A stretch of 64,000 nucleotides of DNA from Lactarius indigo (Eukaryota; Basidiomycota; Agaricomycetes; Russulales; Russulaceae), in contig JAFKAC010000007.1 of the NCBI GenBank assembly GCA_025766275.1, positions 558,001 to 622,000 on the forward strand, read 5' to 3'. Within the stretch, counting starts at the first letter, position 1. The number at the start of each line of letters is the position of its first letter. Both the position numbers and the translations under genes were made by a program. The notes below the pieces were generated by a model. The model did no database searches. It saw nothing but the letters and a program-made list of their open reading frames with translations, and was not told where the DNA came from. This document shows, piece by piece, positions 34,983 to 45,145 of this stretch.

Positions 34983-36361
34983 ATGGCCAATGCCAACTCG
35001 ACGCGCGCCAGTGCGTTCTTGGGCTCATTGGACTACCTCCCCCTACCATTAATCTTTGCGCTTGCGGCCATGGGACAATTGACTTTCCTTAACTTTGTCG
35101 GCGACCAACTTTGGAAGGTACATCCTGTAGTCCATGTGGATCTTTCCGGCAAAACGGTAGTCGTCGTGGGGGCAAATGTTGGACTGGGCTTCGAGGCTGC
35201 AAAACATTTTGCCTCGATGAACCCCAAGAGGCTGGTCCTTGGCTGCCGCAGCCAGGAAAAGGGCCAAGCTGCAGTTCAGGGTAAGAGTAGACACAACTAG
35301 AGAGGTTCCTTCGATCCTAAATCCCAGTTAGCCATACAAGCTACTGGTTTCAAGAACGCAGAGCTTGCCCTTGTCGACCTCTCGAGATTCACATCTGTTT
35401 CTGCTTTCGCAGACGAGTTCATTCGTGATGACTCTCAGATTGACATCCTCGTATACAACGCGGGTGTTGCGTCTCCCAATTATGTTTCTACGAGTGATGG
35501 TTGGGAGGAGATGTGAGTCTTTATTTTCTTGGACCATTACTGCTGTGTCAAGTCCACTCGCAGGATCCAGGTGAACCACCTGTCAGCGGTGTTGTCGACC
35601 ATCCTTTTGCTCCCTTGTTTGCTCAAAGCCGCCTCGTCCGGGTCATCGCCAAACCCACGTGTGGTCGTCGTTTCCAGTGACGTGCACTACTGGGCGAATT
35701 TATCAAAGGAAATGGCTGAAAATGATGATAAAGTCCTTCAAAAGTTAAGCAACAAGGATTACTGCACTCCGAAGTTAGACATCCCTTCCGTACCCCTTCG
35801 TATCACTCATAGTCTTTGCAGGGTCATGGGTGACAGATATCCCCTATCAAAACGTTTGTTGCAGCCGTTTTCAACCGTGGTGACTTATCTTGAATGTCTT
35901 TACAGTCCTGAATGTTCTTTTCGTCCGAGAACTGACAAAGAGGCTCCCCGCAAATTCGCCAATAATCGTCACCTCAGTCAACCCCGGTTATTGCAAATCG
36001 CAATTGTCGCGACATCTACCTTTCGCCACGCGCATAGCCATGGCGATCATGGCAGCCGTGCTTGCTCGCACAACTGAGCAGGGCTCACGACAACTCGTGT
36101 GGGCTGCTGTTGGCGGTGCCGGTCGTGAGTTCGAGTTGCGCGGTAATTACGTGAGCAAGGCAAATCTCCAGGAGGTCAGTGACTATGTTTTGAGTGATGA
36201 TGGCGCCGTAGCGCAAAGGCGGATCTGGGTGCGTCACAATTCTTAATGATCCCCGGAGTCGTATCTCAGAGTGTACAACGATTCAGGAAGAGTCGGTTGA
36301 GATCCTGTCTCAGGTCGAGCCGAAGTTCGAGAGCATCGTCCGTGAGATGCTGACTTCTTAA
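34983..36361 (+). CDS. Short-chain dehydrogenase/reductase, membrane-associated
   Basis: An NAD(P)-dependent oxidoreductase of the retinol-dehydrogenase-like SDR group. The start is MANANSTRASAFLGSLDYLP at 34983; a hydrophobic stretch (LPLPLIFALAAMGQLTFLNF) may anchor it in a membrane. The cofactor motif is KTVVVVGANVGLGFEAAKHF, followed by LVLGCRSQEKGQAAV. NAG is in DILVYNAGVASPN, and the catalytic YxxxK is DRYPLSK, preceded by the Ser of VVVVSSDVHYW. The later exon has NSPIIVTSVNPGYCKSQLSR, typical of the family. Introns fall at about 35283-35326, 35512-35563, 35770-35821, 35850-35908 and 36230-36286, and the last exon EESVEILSQVEPKFESIVRE ends at 36361. About 340 residues. The substrate is not predictable from sequence. 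Confidence 0.88.
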
Positions 36362-36670
36362 TTAGTTAATGGATTATGGATTATGTCTTATCGGGTTCAT
36401 TTTTTGACATTTTACATCACCCGATAAGCGTACTTGGCCCGCGTTCGTCTTTCAACAGAGGTCGCACTGTTCGGTGTTGTTAGTGTTGTACGGCTCGGCC
36501 TGACTCGAGGTCAGAGGGGTCATAGTCTGTTCCGAGGTCAGTTGACCCTGGTCAAGGGTTAGACCTTGTTTGGAAGTCGGGACTTGAAAGCTGAGTTGCA
36601 GTAAGGCGGCCCAATCTCACGGCGCTGCGGGACTTGCCAAATATAGAAATTTATCACCTGGGTTTGTACC

Positions 36671-37580
36671 ATGCCGCTACTCGATCTCCCCGAGGAAATA
36701 CTCTTCGTTATTCTCGAGTTTGTCATTCTCCCCGAGGACTCAAGGTTATCTTTACCGGATCCATAGTCCCTCCTCACCTGTCGTATCATCCATCGCATAG
36801 GTCTCCCCATCTTATATCAAAGTGTTCTACTTCGATCTATCTCACACACTCGCAGTGTCGAACGTACTATCCTCAGCCAGCCGAAACTTGCCTATCATAT
36901 ACGCCACCTCTATGCATCGGCTCTAACATTGTGGCTTCCCGTGTTCCATGCCATCGGCTATGCCAAAGGATCTCTCCAAACACTTGATTTTGTGTTTCAT
37001 GGGTTGGGAGGAAATCAATTCCTTGGAGGTGTTGGTGAGAACGCCTGGCCACCGCTCTCCGCGGTACCTGTACGTCGCCTAGTTGTGCGTCAGGGAGTTG
37101 GGTTTCTACACGATCGTGCGCTGGGCGCTGCGAGCACCTTGGCTCATGCCATCGAGGGTTGGACAAGCCTGGTACGAGCTTTCGCAACGCGAACCTCCTC
37201 GGGACCCACTGACCCTCAAAAAAAAATAGGAGGTCGCCGTAATCGAACCCCGCCTACTGTTCTTACCGCCCCCCGGTCAATCGTCGCCCCTCGCGTTGAC
37301 GCTGTCCCGCTCACCCTCGTTGCGCGTTTTGCGCACCCCTCTGCCTCCGGCGTGGAACTCATCCTTACTCATTGCCAGCGAGAACCCCAGCTTGGTCCGC
37401 ATCGTGCTCACCAAGCCGCAGTTATCCTTGAGCCTGGACGGTTTTTCGGCGACAGACGAAGAAGTGTCCATTGCAGAACTTCTCGCGCGACACGGTGATC
37501 ACCCATGGCTCATCGAGGCGCAGAAGCATCGTAGATTGTTGAGACTGATTGGCGTCAAGCAAGAAAACGGTGATACGTAA
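36671..37580 (+). pseudogene. F-box protein gene with an in-frame stop
   Basis: The ATG at 36671 begins MPLLDLPEEILFVILEFVIL, an F-box start. The same frame continues past one TAG (36764-36766) into SLLTCRIIHRIGLPILYQSV and LLRSISHTRSVERTILSQPK, which reads as the normal continuation of agaricomycete F-box proteins. It then runs on through LWLPVFHAIGYAKGSLQTLD to AIEGWTSL. A 58-nt intron (donor CTG|GTACGA, acceptor AAATAG) joins to EVAVIEPRLLFLPPPGQSS and the last part DEEVSIAELLARHGDHPWLI, ending QENGDT. Apart from the single stop the gene is intact, so it is a very young pseudogene, a base error, or an allele. F-box proteins of this kind recruit unknown substrates to SCF ligases. Confidence 0.6.
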
Positions 37581-38022
37581 CATAATTGTAGTACGACTAC
37601 AATTCTCTGGCCCGAATCTTCGCTGTGTAGATTGTAATCGGCTCAAAACACGTCTACTTTCACACAAGAACGAAACCCCGTGATATACCGTTGTTGTATG
37701 CGCGCTATGTAGCAGGACGAGCCAGATAATCATCGGCGGTGGCCCGCTTCTTGCCAATAACCGCTCTCCAAAGTACCGAAGACTCGTGGGCAATACCTGA
37801 CTGCCTAATGCCTGGCGCTGATGCGGCTCATAGAGGCAGGGACGTGCGCTCGTCTCTTAAGTGCTAATTGAGTCGTGTCTGCAGGCGGACATAAAATAGT
37901 AGAAGACATCTCCGAGTCAGGTTTGCAGACAGAAGATGCCTCCCGCGGACTGCACTACCGTACTGCATTGGTATCACCGTAACATCATTACAAGCGCTTT
38001 ATGTTCAATTAGTGGTGATCCA
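37581..38022. other. Intergenic between convergent genes
   Basis: This is 3' flank of the F-box gene and of NOP4. No gene is recognised. Confidence 0.4.
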
Positions 38023-40967
38023 CTACGTCGGCTTCCCCTTCCTCCCTTTTTCGCGCTTCCTACCCTGTTTGACGTTGGGTCGCGATTGTGAGACAGGCTC
38101 AGCCTTACTGGACAATCCTTCTGGAGCGGTTCTTCGCCTTTTCGTGGGGGAACCGTTCTTGTCTTCTGATGGCGGCAACTTCCTCTTCCCCCCAGCATTG
38201 TCCTAAATGCATCCATGACTTCAAGTTTGTGAGAAATATGGATGGGCGCTAGACCTACCGCATTTTGGCGGGCTGTGCGCCGTTGCACGACTTGTACGTT
38301 CTCGATCGAGAACTCGACGATAAGCGTGCCTCTCGGATGTTTAGTACTGCCCCCCTGGTTCTCCGCCTCCGCAATCCTCTTCGCGCGTGAGGGATCAGCG
38401 CCTTTCTTTTCTACCTCCAGCTCAGCCGGCCACCAGTCCGCAAGGAGCGACGGAACGTCGGGATTGTTGTTTGTCCACCGTAAGACACGGAGCGCGTCTG
38501 CGTGCTCGCGTAATTCTAGGAAACCGTACCCTTTGCTGCGGCCCTTCCCGGTCAGTGGGTCGACGCGATCTACCTGGCGAATAATCTTCGCTTGACGCAC
38601 ACGCGGTGTCGGTCCTCCTTTGTTTCGACTCTCGCCCGCACCAGAAGTAGGCTCGTCTCGGGCCAATTCCTCCTCAGTTAAACCCGTGCGACTTCCCGCA
38701 GCGACTTCATCATCAAAGGCCTGCATCGCGTGCGTTGCAAGGCGTTTCAGCATGCGCTCTGACACAAACGTTGGAATATGCCGAATACTTAGGCGTGTCT
38801 TGGAGACGTATAAAGAAGGATTTGACGCTAACAACGCCCGGCGGGCGTTATGGGAATCTGCGCGTTTCTGAACCTCCGTCGCCGAGAGTGATTCTGCAGC
38901 TGGGGTATTTGGGAGGATCACTGAAGGGGGGATTCAGTTTCTAGTCGCAGAATAAATGGGGCAGACAGAGCTCACCACCCTCGCGGAGAAGATATGTGTT
39001 GCGTTTATCTGCCTTCTCGCGCGCCTTCTCGTGCTCCTCCTTGAGTTTTCCCGCCTCTTCGCGCGTAACAGCGCGGACAACATCCAATGTGCGCTCATGC
39101 AATACGAGGCTCTGCGCAGAAGGTGCGGATGGGTCAGGTGTCAATATAGACGCCATCGCGAACGGGTTCTTTTTTGGCTGAGGCGTGAGATCGTCAACTA
39201 GGATGCAGGAGATGATGGTGGCGAGTATGACGAACTACTGGTGCTTCGGTGGCTCCAGCCAATTCAGTGCGTATAATGCTGCTTTGCTCCACCACCTTGT
39301 CGGCGTCGGCGAGATTCCAAAAGCACACAAAACCTGTGCCACGAGATCGACCAGTTGCGGCGTCCATGGTCATACGAGCATATCTCAAAGGTCCAAAATT
39401 TCGGAAACTAAAGTGGAAATCGTGTTAGATGACCCCAGCGCTAGGTTATACAAGGCGGGGACTCACAGTGCCCGCAGTTCGTCTTCTGTCGCAAGGAAAG
39501 GGATATTCCTTATGAAGAGGGTTGTTCCCGCCTCTGGTGGTGGTAAAGTCGGCCTCGCTGTTTCCTCGTGGTCGCTGTCGTCCCCCACTGTCGTTTCATC
39601 ACCAGACCCCTCCCCATCATCACTGTCAGGTTCTTCCTGTTCGTCAGCGACGGCTTGCGAGCCCACCGTGTCGTCGTCGTCGTCGTCGTCTTGCTCGCTC
39701 TGGGAACCCAGAGACGTATCTCTGTCCAGGTGCTTCTTTTCCTCTTCCCACTTATTTTTACTCAACGCCCAATCGACCGCAATTACTCTCCCGGAGTCGC
39801 TGAGGCCCTTGCTGGCCTCGGCTTGCTTCTTTTCTTGTCTGAGAGCCTTTTTCTTTTTCTGCTTTTCCTTGATAAGATCAGAAGCAAGACCCGCGTGAAC
39901 CTGCATTCCGTTGCAGGCATTCATAGCCGTCTCTGCTTCTTTCCTATTCCACATCCACACAAATGCGAAACCCTTGCCGCGCTGTGGCGCAGGTGGTTTA
40001 CTACTTTCTGCCTTGGCATCGTCGTTCGTGTTCACTTGTGGGATATCGACGGAATATATGGAACCGTGGGGAAGGAAAATAACGCGTAAATCCTGTTCAG
40101 TGGTATCAAAGGGGAGATTTCGCACAATGAGACGGCTTGCACGACTCGGGACTGAGGCAGATACTCGTAGTTGCTTGATTGAATCATCGAGGCGCTTTTT
40201 TAGTGTCACTGACAACAGTGCCCCTTTAAAGACGTGAGCATGTAATCTGTTCACTGCAGCTTGCGCCGTAGAGGGTGACGAGAAGATGACATGTGCTAAC
40301 GACATTTTCAGTGGGGACAATCAAAACAAGGATAGGCAGACGAACCTGTTGATGCATCCTCTAAACCATTGTCACGCTTTACGGGCCATTGCAACTCGGT
40401 AGCACCCTCGTACTTGCGAATTTTCTTCCAGAGGCCTTTCGAATCCACAGAGGGGAGACCTGAAATAACCGCTGTCCGAATGGCAAGGGGATCTCGTGAA
40501 GAAGTAGGTACGTGACTCTTATGTCGTGTCGTTGCTTCACGCTTTGGGGACTTGGAGTCAGAGGCTTTGTTATCTCTTTCTGCCCGACCGGGCTAGAATT
40601 AACATTCGACAATTATTCGTCACAAGGTGAAGCATTAAAACATACCCTATTCGTTGCCCATTCTACGCGCAGGCTACGTCCGTCAAGGGTCATGCCATCC
40701 GCGGAAACACAGTCAAATGCGGCCTTGGCATCCTCGGTGATGGAAAAAGACACGTATCCAACGCCTTTCGACACCCCCGTTCCGTGTTCGAGGACAACGA
40801 AAGCTGAGCGCACTGGAGCAATGTCAGAGAAAAGAGTCTTCAAATCGGTCGACGTCGCAGAGTATGGGAGATTCGATACAAATAACGTGGACCTGATATT
40901 TTTATTAGAAATAAAAGAAGGGCTGCGTTGAGACGACCTACCCATGAAAAGTGGTGGGGGTCGCCAT
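38023..40967 (-). CDS. NOP4: Nucleolar RNA-binding protein NOP4 (RBM28-like)
   Basis: A multi-RRM nucleolar protein required for 60S ribosomal subunit assembly and pre-rRNA processing. The start MATPTTFHG at 40967 is joined by a 52-nt intron to RRM1 (TLFVSNLPYSATSTDLKTLF, SKGVGYVSFSITEDAKAAF). A degenerate RRM2 lies at about 40230-40500. RRM3 has LIVRNLPFDTTEQDLRVIF and GKGFAFVWMWNRKEAETAM. RRM4 has TLFIRNIPFLATEDELRAL and GTGFVCFWNLADADKVVEQ. A final RRM has RLSIRHIPTFVSERMLKRLA and SKGYGFLELREHADALRVL. Between RRM3 and RRM4 is an acidic region with poly-Asp encoded by a GTC/GAC microsatellite. The C-terminus is basic (GKRKLPPSEDKNGSPTKRRR, QGRKREKGRKGKPT), consistent with nucleolar targeting, and stops at 38023. 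The domain order matches NOP4/RBM28. Confidence 0.92.
39669..39692. repeat. Trinucleotide repeat coding poly-Asp
   Basis: A perfect tcg/gtc array within NOP4 encodes about seven aspartates on the minus strand in the acidic linker. Such tracts vary in length between strains. Confidence 0.8.
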
Positions 40968-41366
40968 GGACGTGGGCCACTGAGGGCGAGACACATCGTG
41001 AGTACGTAATATGAAACCAAAATGTTATCTTATCGGCCGATAAGCTGCCACAACCCCATTTCGGACGGCGTCTCCAACTCGTCCCTGTTCCTTCCCCGAT
41101 AGCGCTTCACAAGTTCCCACACATGCTGTCTTGTGCTGATAAGAATCCTTGTAATTACGCGAATGTCTCGATGCCAAGCTTCTTTGCCCACGCCTTTCCT
41201 CCCTCGGAGGGCGTTCCTGAAGAACCAGCGAGATAAATTGACTTCGCGTCTCGCCCTTGCCGTTCTTCTTGAACCACGCTTTCCCCCGTCAACTTGGAAA
41301 GACAGCGGTACCAGCTCCACTCGATTGGTCCTTTGCGCGTCACTTCTTTGAATTTGGAACATTGCT
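40968..41366. promoter_or_regulatory. Bidirectional NOP4/DUR3 promoter with GATA sites
   Basis: A 399-bp divergent intergenic region. It contains the 16-bp palindrome CTTATCGGCCGATAAG (41029-41044), made of two head-to-head GATAAG motifs, and a third GATAAG at 41138-41143. GATAAG is the core site of fungal nitrogen-regulatory GATA factors (AreA/Nit2/Gat1). DUR3-type urea transporters are known targets of nitrogen control, so the sites more likely serve DUR3 than NOP4; that assignment is inference. Confidence 0.7.
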
Positions 41367-44138
41367 ATGTCTTCTGCCAATGAGCCAGTTTTGCCTCAGG
41401 GCGCAGGCTATGGCGTCGGTGCGTTGTAGGTTTAGCTCCCTGTTCGAGTGCTCATCGTTCGTCTCTGGGGGATTTAGTCGTTGGTACGCCTCTGATTGAT
41501 CCTTTCTATATTCTATGAACTCACTATACACACAGGAATCGGTCTTTTCTTCAGCGCTTTCATGATCACCTTGACTGCTATTCAGGCGCGATACACCGCA
41601 TTTTCCCCAAAAAATACGGAAGAGTTTAGCAGTGCGTCTCGAAGTGTCAAGCCTGGCCTTATCGCCTCTGGAATCGTTTCCGCTTGGACGTGGGCTGCTA
41701 CGCTAGTAAGCCACTTTTTGTACACGCAACAATCAATTGACGTCTTACATTACCCGAAGCTCCAATCCAGTGCCGTTGCGTACAAATACGGAATTTCTGG
41801 CCCGTGGTGGTACGGGGCTGGTGCCACTGTCCAAGTCCTCCTCTTTGCACAGGTGTGCACCGATAAGAATACCCCTACATTCGTACATCCTAACTTTGTC
41901 GAACCAGCTCGCGGCCAAGCTCAAGCTTAACGCACCGTATGCGCACACCTGGCTAGAGATTGTCCATGCCCGGTGGGGGCGCACGGCACATCTCATCTTC
42001 ATGTTTTTTGGGTCAGCAGCGTTTATCCTATCGCACATTTACCATCACTAACATGTCTGATTCAGGCTAGCGACAAATATAATCGTTTCCTCTATGCTAA
42101 TCCTTGGTGGCTCTGCAACGGTGACAGATTTAACTGGTATGCACACCATAGCTGCGTGCTTCCTCATCCCGCTTGGTGTTGCGATCTATGTCGTTGTTGG
42201 CGGTATGCGGGCGACGCTACTCTGCGACTAGTAAGCTGACCGATAATTCTCGACATGCGCGACTTTGGCTGACCGGCCCCTCATATAGTACCCACACAAC
42301 GGTCTTATTTGCCATCATCCTCACATTTGTATTTACTGTCTATGCCACCTCGTCAAAGATCGGGTCCCCGTCGAAGATGCATGAACTCCTAGCTGCCGCT
42401 GCTGCGTCGCGCCCGGTATCTGGCAATGCCCACGGCTCTTATATGACCATGCGCTCGAAGAATGGGCTGATTTTTGGTGTGATCAATGTCGTCGGTAATT
42501 TCGCAACGGTCTTCCAGGACCAAGCTTACTGGCAACGCGCGATTGCGAGCAAACCGGCGAGTACAGTCAAAGCATATCTGCTTGGTGGGCTTGCTTGGTA
42601 CGTCCACGATCTTTTTGGCTTTTAGTACACGTCACATCTAATCATATCCAGGTTCGCTATCCCTTTCACTTTGGCGACTACTCTTGGTCTGGCTGCTGTC
42701 GCCCTCACGGGTGACCCATCTATGCGCACTCTGACCCCCTCGGATGTCTCGGCTGGCCTTCCTGCCGCCGCCGCGGCAACTGCGTTGCTTGGCAAAGCAG
42801 GAGCTGCCGTGTTACTAGTGCTTCTCTTCCTGGCTGTCACCAGTGCAACATCTGCGGAGTTGATTGCCGTATCCTCGATATTGACTTACGATGTCTACAA
42901 GGTTGCTTTCTTAAGGTCATCAATGTAGTGATCATGCGCATTGCTCACGAGCGTTCTTCATAGAAATACATCAACCCACACGCAACCGAAGCGCAGGTAC
43001 TCAAAGTCTCACACGCGATGGTGAGTTTCCACTACTATGCGATAACTTCGATGAGTTGATTGGTGTTCTACAGGTCGCCTTTTTTGCGCTCTGCATGGGT
43101 CTTGCGGGGCTCATATTCTATTTCATTGGCATCTCTATGGGCTGGCTTTACGTACGTTACTTTTTATTTTCGCAAGGTAATGCTGACGGAAGTTGGCAGA
43201 CATTCATGGGTGTGATTCTCGGGTCTGCCGTAGTCCCCATCGCACTCTGCATCACCTGGTCTCGGGCGAACAAGTGGGGTTGTATTGGGGGCGCAGTCTC
43301 GGGCTTTTTCTCGGGCCTTATCGCATGGCTTGTCACAACGAGTGCACTCAATGGTGGGATTATCAACGTCACCACGTCCGGGGGCGACTATGAGATGCTT
43401 GCGGGTAATCTCGCTTCCATTGGAGTTGGTGGCATCGTTGCGGTAGCAGCTTCGTTGATTGTAAGCGAGTGGCCATTTTCGGCTCCTGGACCATGCTTAT
43501 TTTTAACTTGGCTTACAGTGGCCCGAAAACTTCGATTTCGAGAAAACCCGTGCGTTGAATGTGGCACCTGGTACGTCCACCCACACAAAGGAAGATACTT
43601 TTGGCGAGGAGAAAGTGGGCGAGAAGATATCGGAAAAGGGGCAGGAATTCACAGAGACGCGCTCCGTCTCGGACGAAGAGGGTCCCGTCATCACGCCGGA
43701 CCCAGATCTCGATCCTGTTGCACTGGACAAGGCCTTCCGCTTCGCCGCATGGTCTTCACTCCTTTTGGTCTGCATTTTCTCCCGTACCCTCGACACTAGA
43801 GTTGCTGATGATACCGTGTCTACCCCCAGACGATTATCATGCTCTTGCTGATCCCTCTCCCTCTATTTTTCGCGAGCACCGTTTTCGGCGTGCGTGGGCT
43901 CACCGCATGGGTCGTCATCGGAATCATCTGGTGCTTCTGTTCTGCTTTCACCGTCGTGCTGTACCCGCTGTGGGAGAGTCGTGCCGCACTTGCTCAGATA
44001 TCGCGGGGAATTGTCAAGGTGCGACCGGCTCAGAGAGTGTTCGCGCGCGGTGCTGACTCGTTGATTATCTTCGGGCAGGACATCTTTGCAAAGGGAAGTG
44101 GAAAACATGTCACGCCCGCACCCCCGTCAGGAGTGTAG
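41367..44138 (+). CDS. DUR3: Urea/polyamine transporter DUR3 (sodium:solute symporter family)
   Basis: A plasma-membrane active urea transporter. The start is [17 protein letters not shown] at 41367. Splicing (GTCG|GTGCGT...CACAG|GAATC) gives [20 protein letters not shown], then [20 protein letters not shown] and [17 protein letters not shown]. Conserved segments follow in order: [140 protein letters not shown] and [18 protein letters not shown]. The [10 protein letters not shown] motif follows, then an acidic cytoplasmic loop, two more membrane segments and the end VTPAPPSGV at 44138. About 15 membrane helices and 690-700 residues, normal for DUR3. It is intact across some eight introns. Confidence 0.96.
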
Positions 44139-44405
44139 GCGTATACACGAAAGCACTGCCGCATTGTGGGATGCAGTGTCGGTATCCCACATAACTGGCG
44201 GTCTTGATGTACGAACGATAGATAACGAATCGATCGCTGATGAACGAACTGGCACCGTGTAGTGGACTATAGCAACGTCCAAAGCCGCACGCAAGAAAGA
44301 CGTGTGAAATCTAAGGAACGTACGTTGGTGAGAGACAGTCCTGAACAAAGTATTGAGGTCATCATAGTTGTAGAGGGGTGACTACCAAGCAACTACCCTG
44401 ATCCT

Positions 44406-44437
44406 AGTAGGAAGTAGTCACAGTAGGAAGTAGTCAC
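44406..44437. repeat. Two tandem 16-bp units
   Basis: The 16-mer agtaggaagtagtcac is perfectly duplicated head to tail. It directly precedes the tRNA-like segment. Confidence 0.85.
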
Positions 44438-44446
44438 AAGAGAGAC

Positions 44447-44583
44447 TCGAATGCGCGCCCCATGAGCGCCTCAGAACGGTCTGGGAGCGGATGACCTCTC
44501 TTGCATCCCATCCTTTCCAGCGAGTTTCTGCGTTCGGGCTTCGGTTATTATCTTGCCAAGCTCCTTTACCATTGGGCCACCAT
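44447..44583 (-). other. Possible degenerate tRNA-derived element
   Basis: On the minus strand TGGCCCAATGG resembles an RNA polymerase III A box and GCATTCGAGTC, about 115 bp downstream, resembles a B box. No complete cloverleaf can be folded by eye: the acceptor ends do not pair and the spacing is too long without an intron. It may be a relic or a tRNA-derived SINE piece; chance similarity is also possible. Confidence 0.25.
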
Positions 44584-45145
44584 ACTTTTTCAATCACGAT
44601 AACTAGACTCCTTATCTACCACTAGTATAATTTGAGACCGATAATCTCTCATTTCCAGGGGATAGCTGATACAGTACTAGATACGCAACACCCGATATAT
44701 TGTGAGCTAGGGCTGAAGTTTTTTAAAAAAAAAAAAGAACCCCCAATAACTGACGACACTCCACCCAGCATCAGCGGCATTCCCCAGGCGGTCTTTTCAT
44801 AATAAAACTGGTAAAACGCAAAGCTTTTCAAAGGATGACGAGAAGTTAAAGTTCTCAATGTCCTCTGTCATTGTCCTGAAAGACTCAAAAAGTAAAGTAC
44901 TCAGTCCGAGACGTGGATTCTATGTCTAATATGGTGGTTTTCATGAAAACTGATTCTCTAGTGATAAGGGGGTATTATGAAGAACCAGTACTCGTTACGT
45001 TCCAACTTGAAAATTGACGCTGCTTCGAAATCGCGTCTTTTGTTTTGTTCCTGTTGTGCTGTTGTGAGGAGTACTCACCAAGACAAGAGCGAAGAGGGGG
45101 GCCATGGAGACAGAACGACAATACTATCCGGGCTAGCATGGACAT

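Larger units (their letters stand above)
44139..45145. other. Intergenic with small repeat and tRNA-like segment
   Basis: A 1-kb spacer between the convergent 3' ends of DUR3 and the P450. It holds the two small features listed separately, an A11 run near 44727 and otherwise no recognisable gene. Confidence 0.45.

Noticed and set aside
37215..37262. GGTTCGATT followed by a T run on the minus strand, like a tRNA 3' end with terminator
   Set aside because: No matching 5' acceptor or D arm upstream, and the sequence is the intron/exon border of the F-box gene.
39185..39898. Plus-strand frame of 237 residues
   Set aside because: It is the antisense shadow of the acidic, Asp-rich linker of NOP4, giving a Ser-rich nonsense protein.
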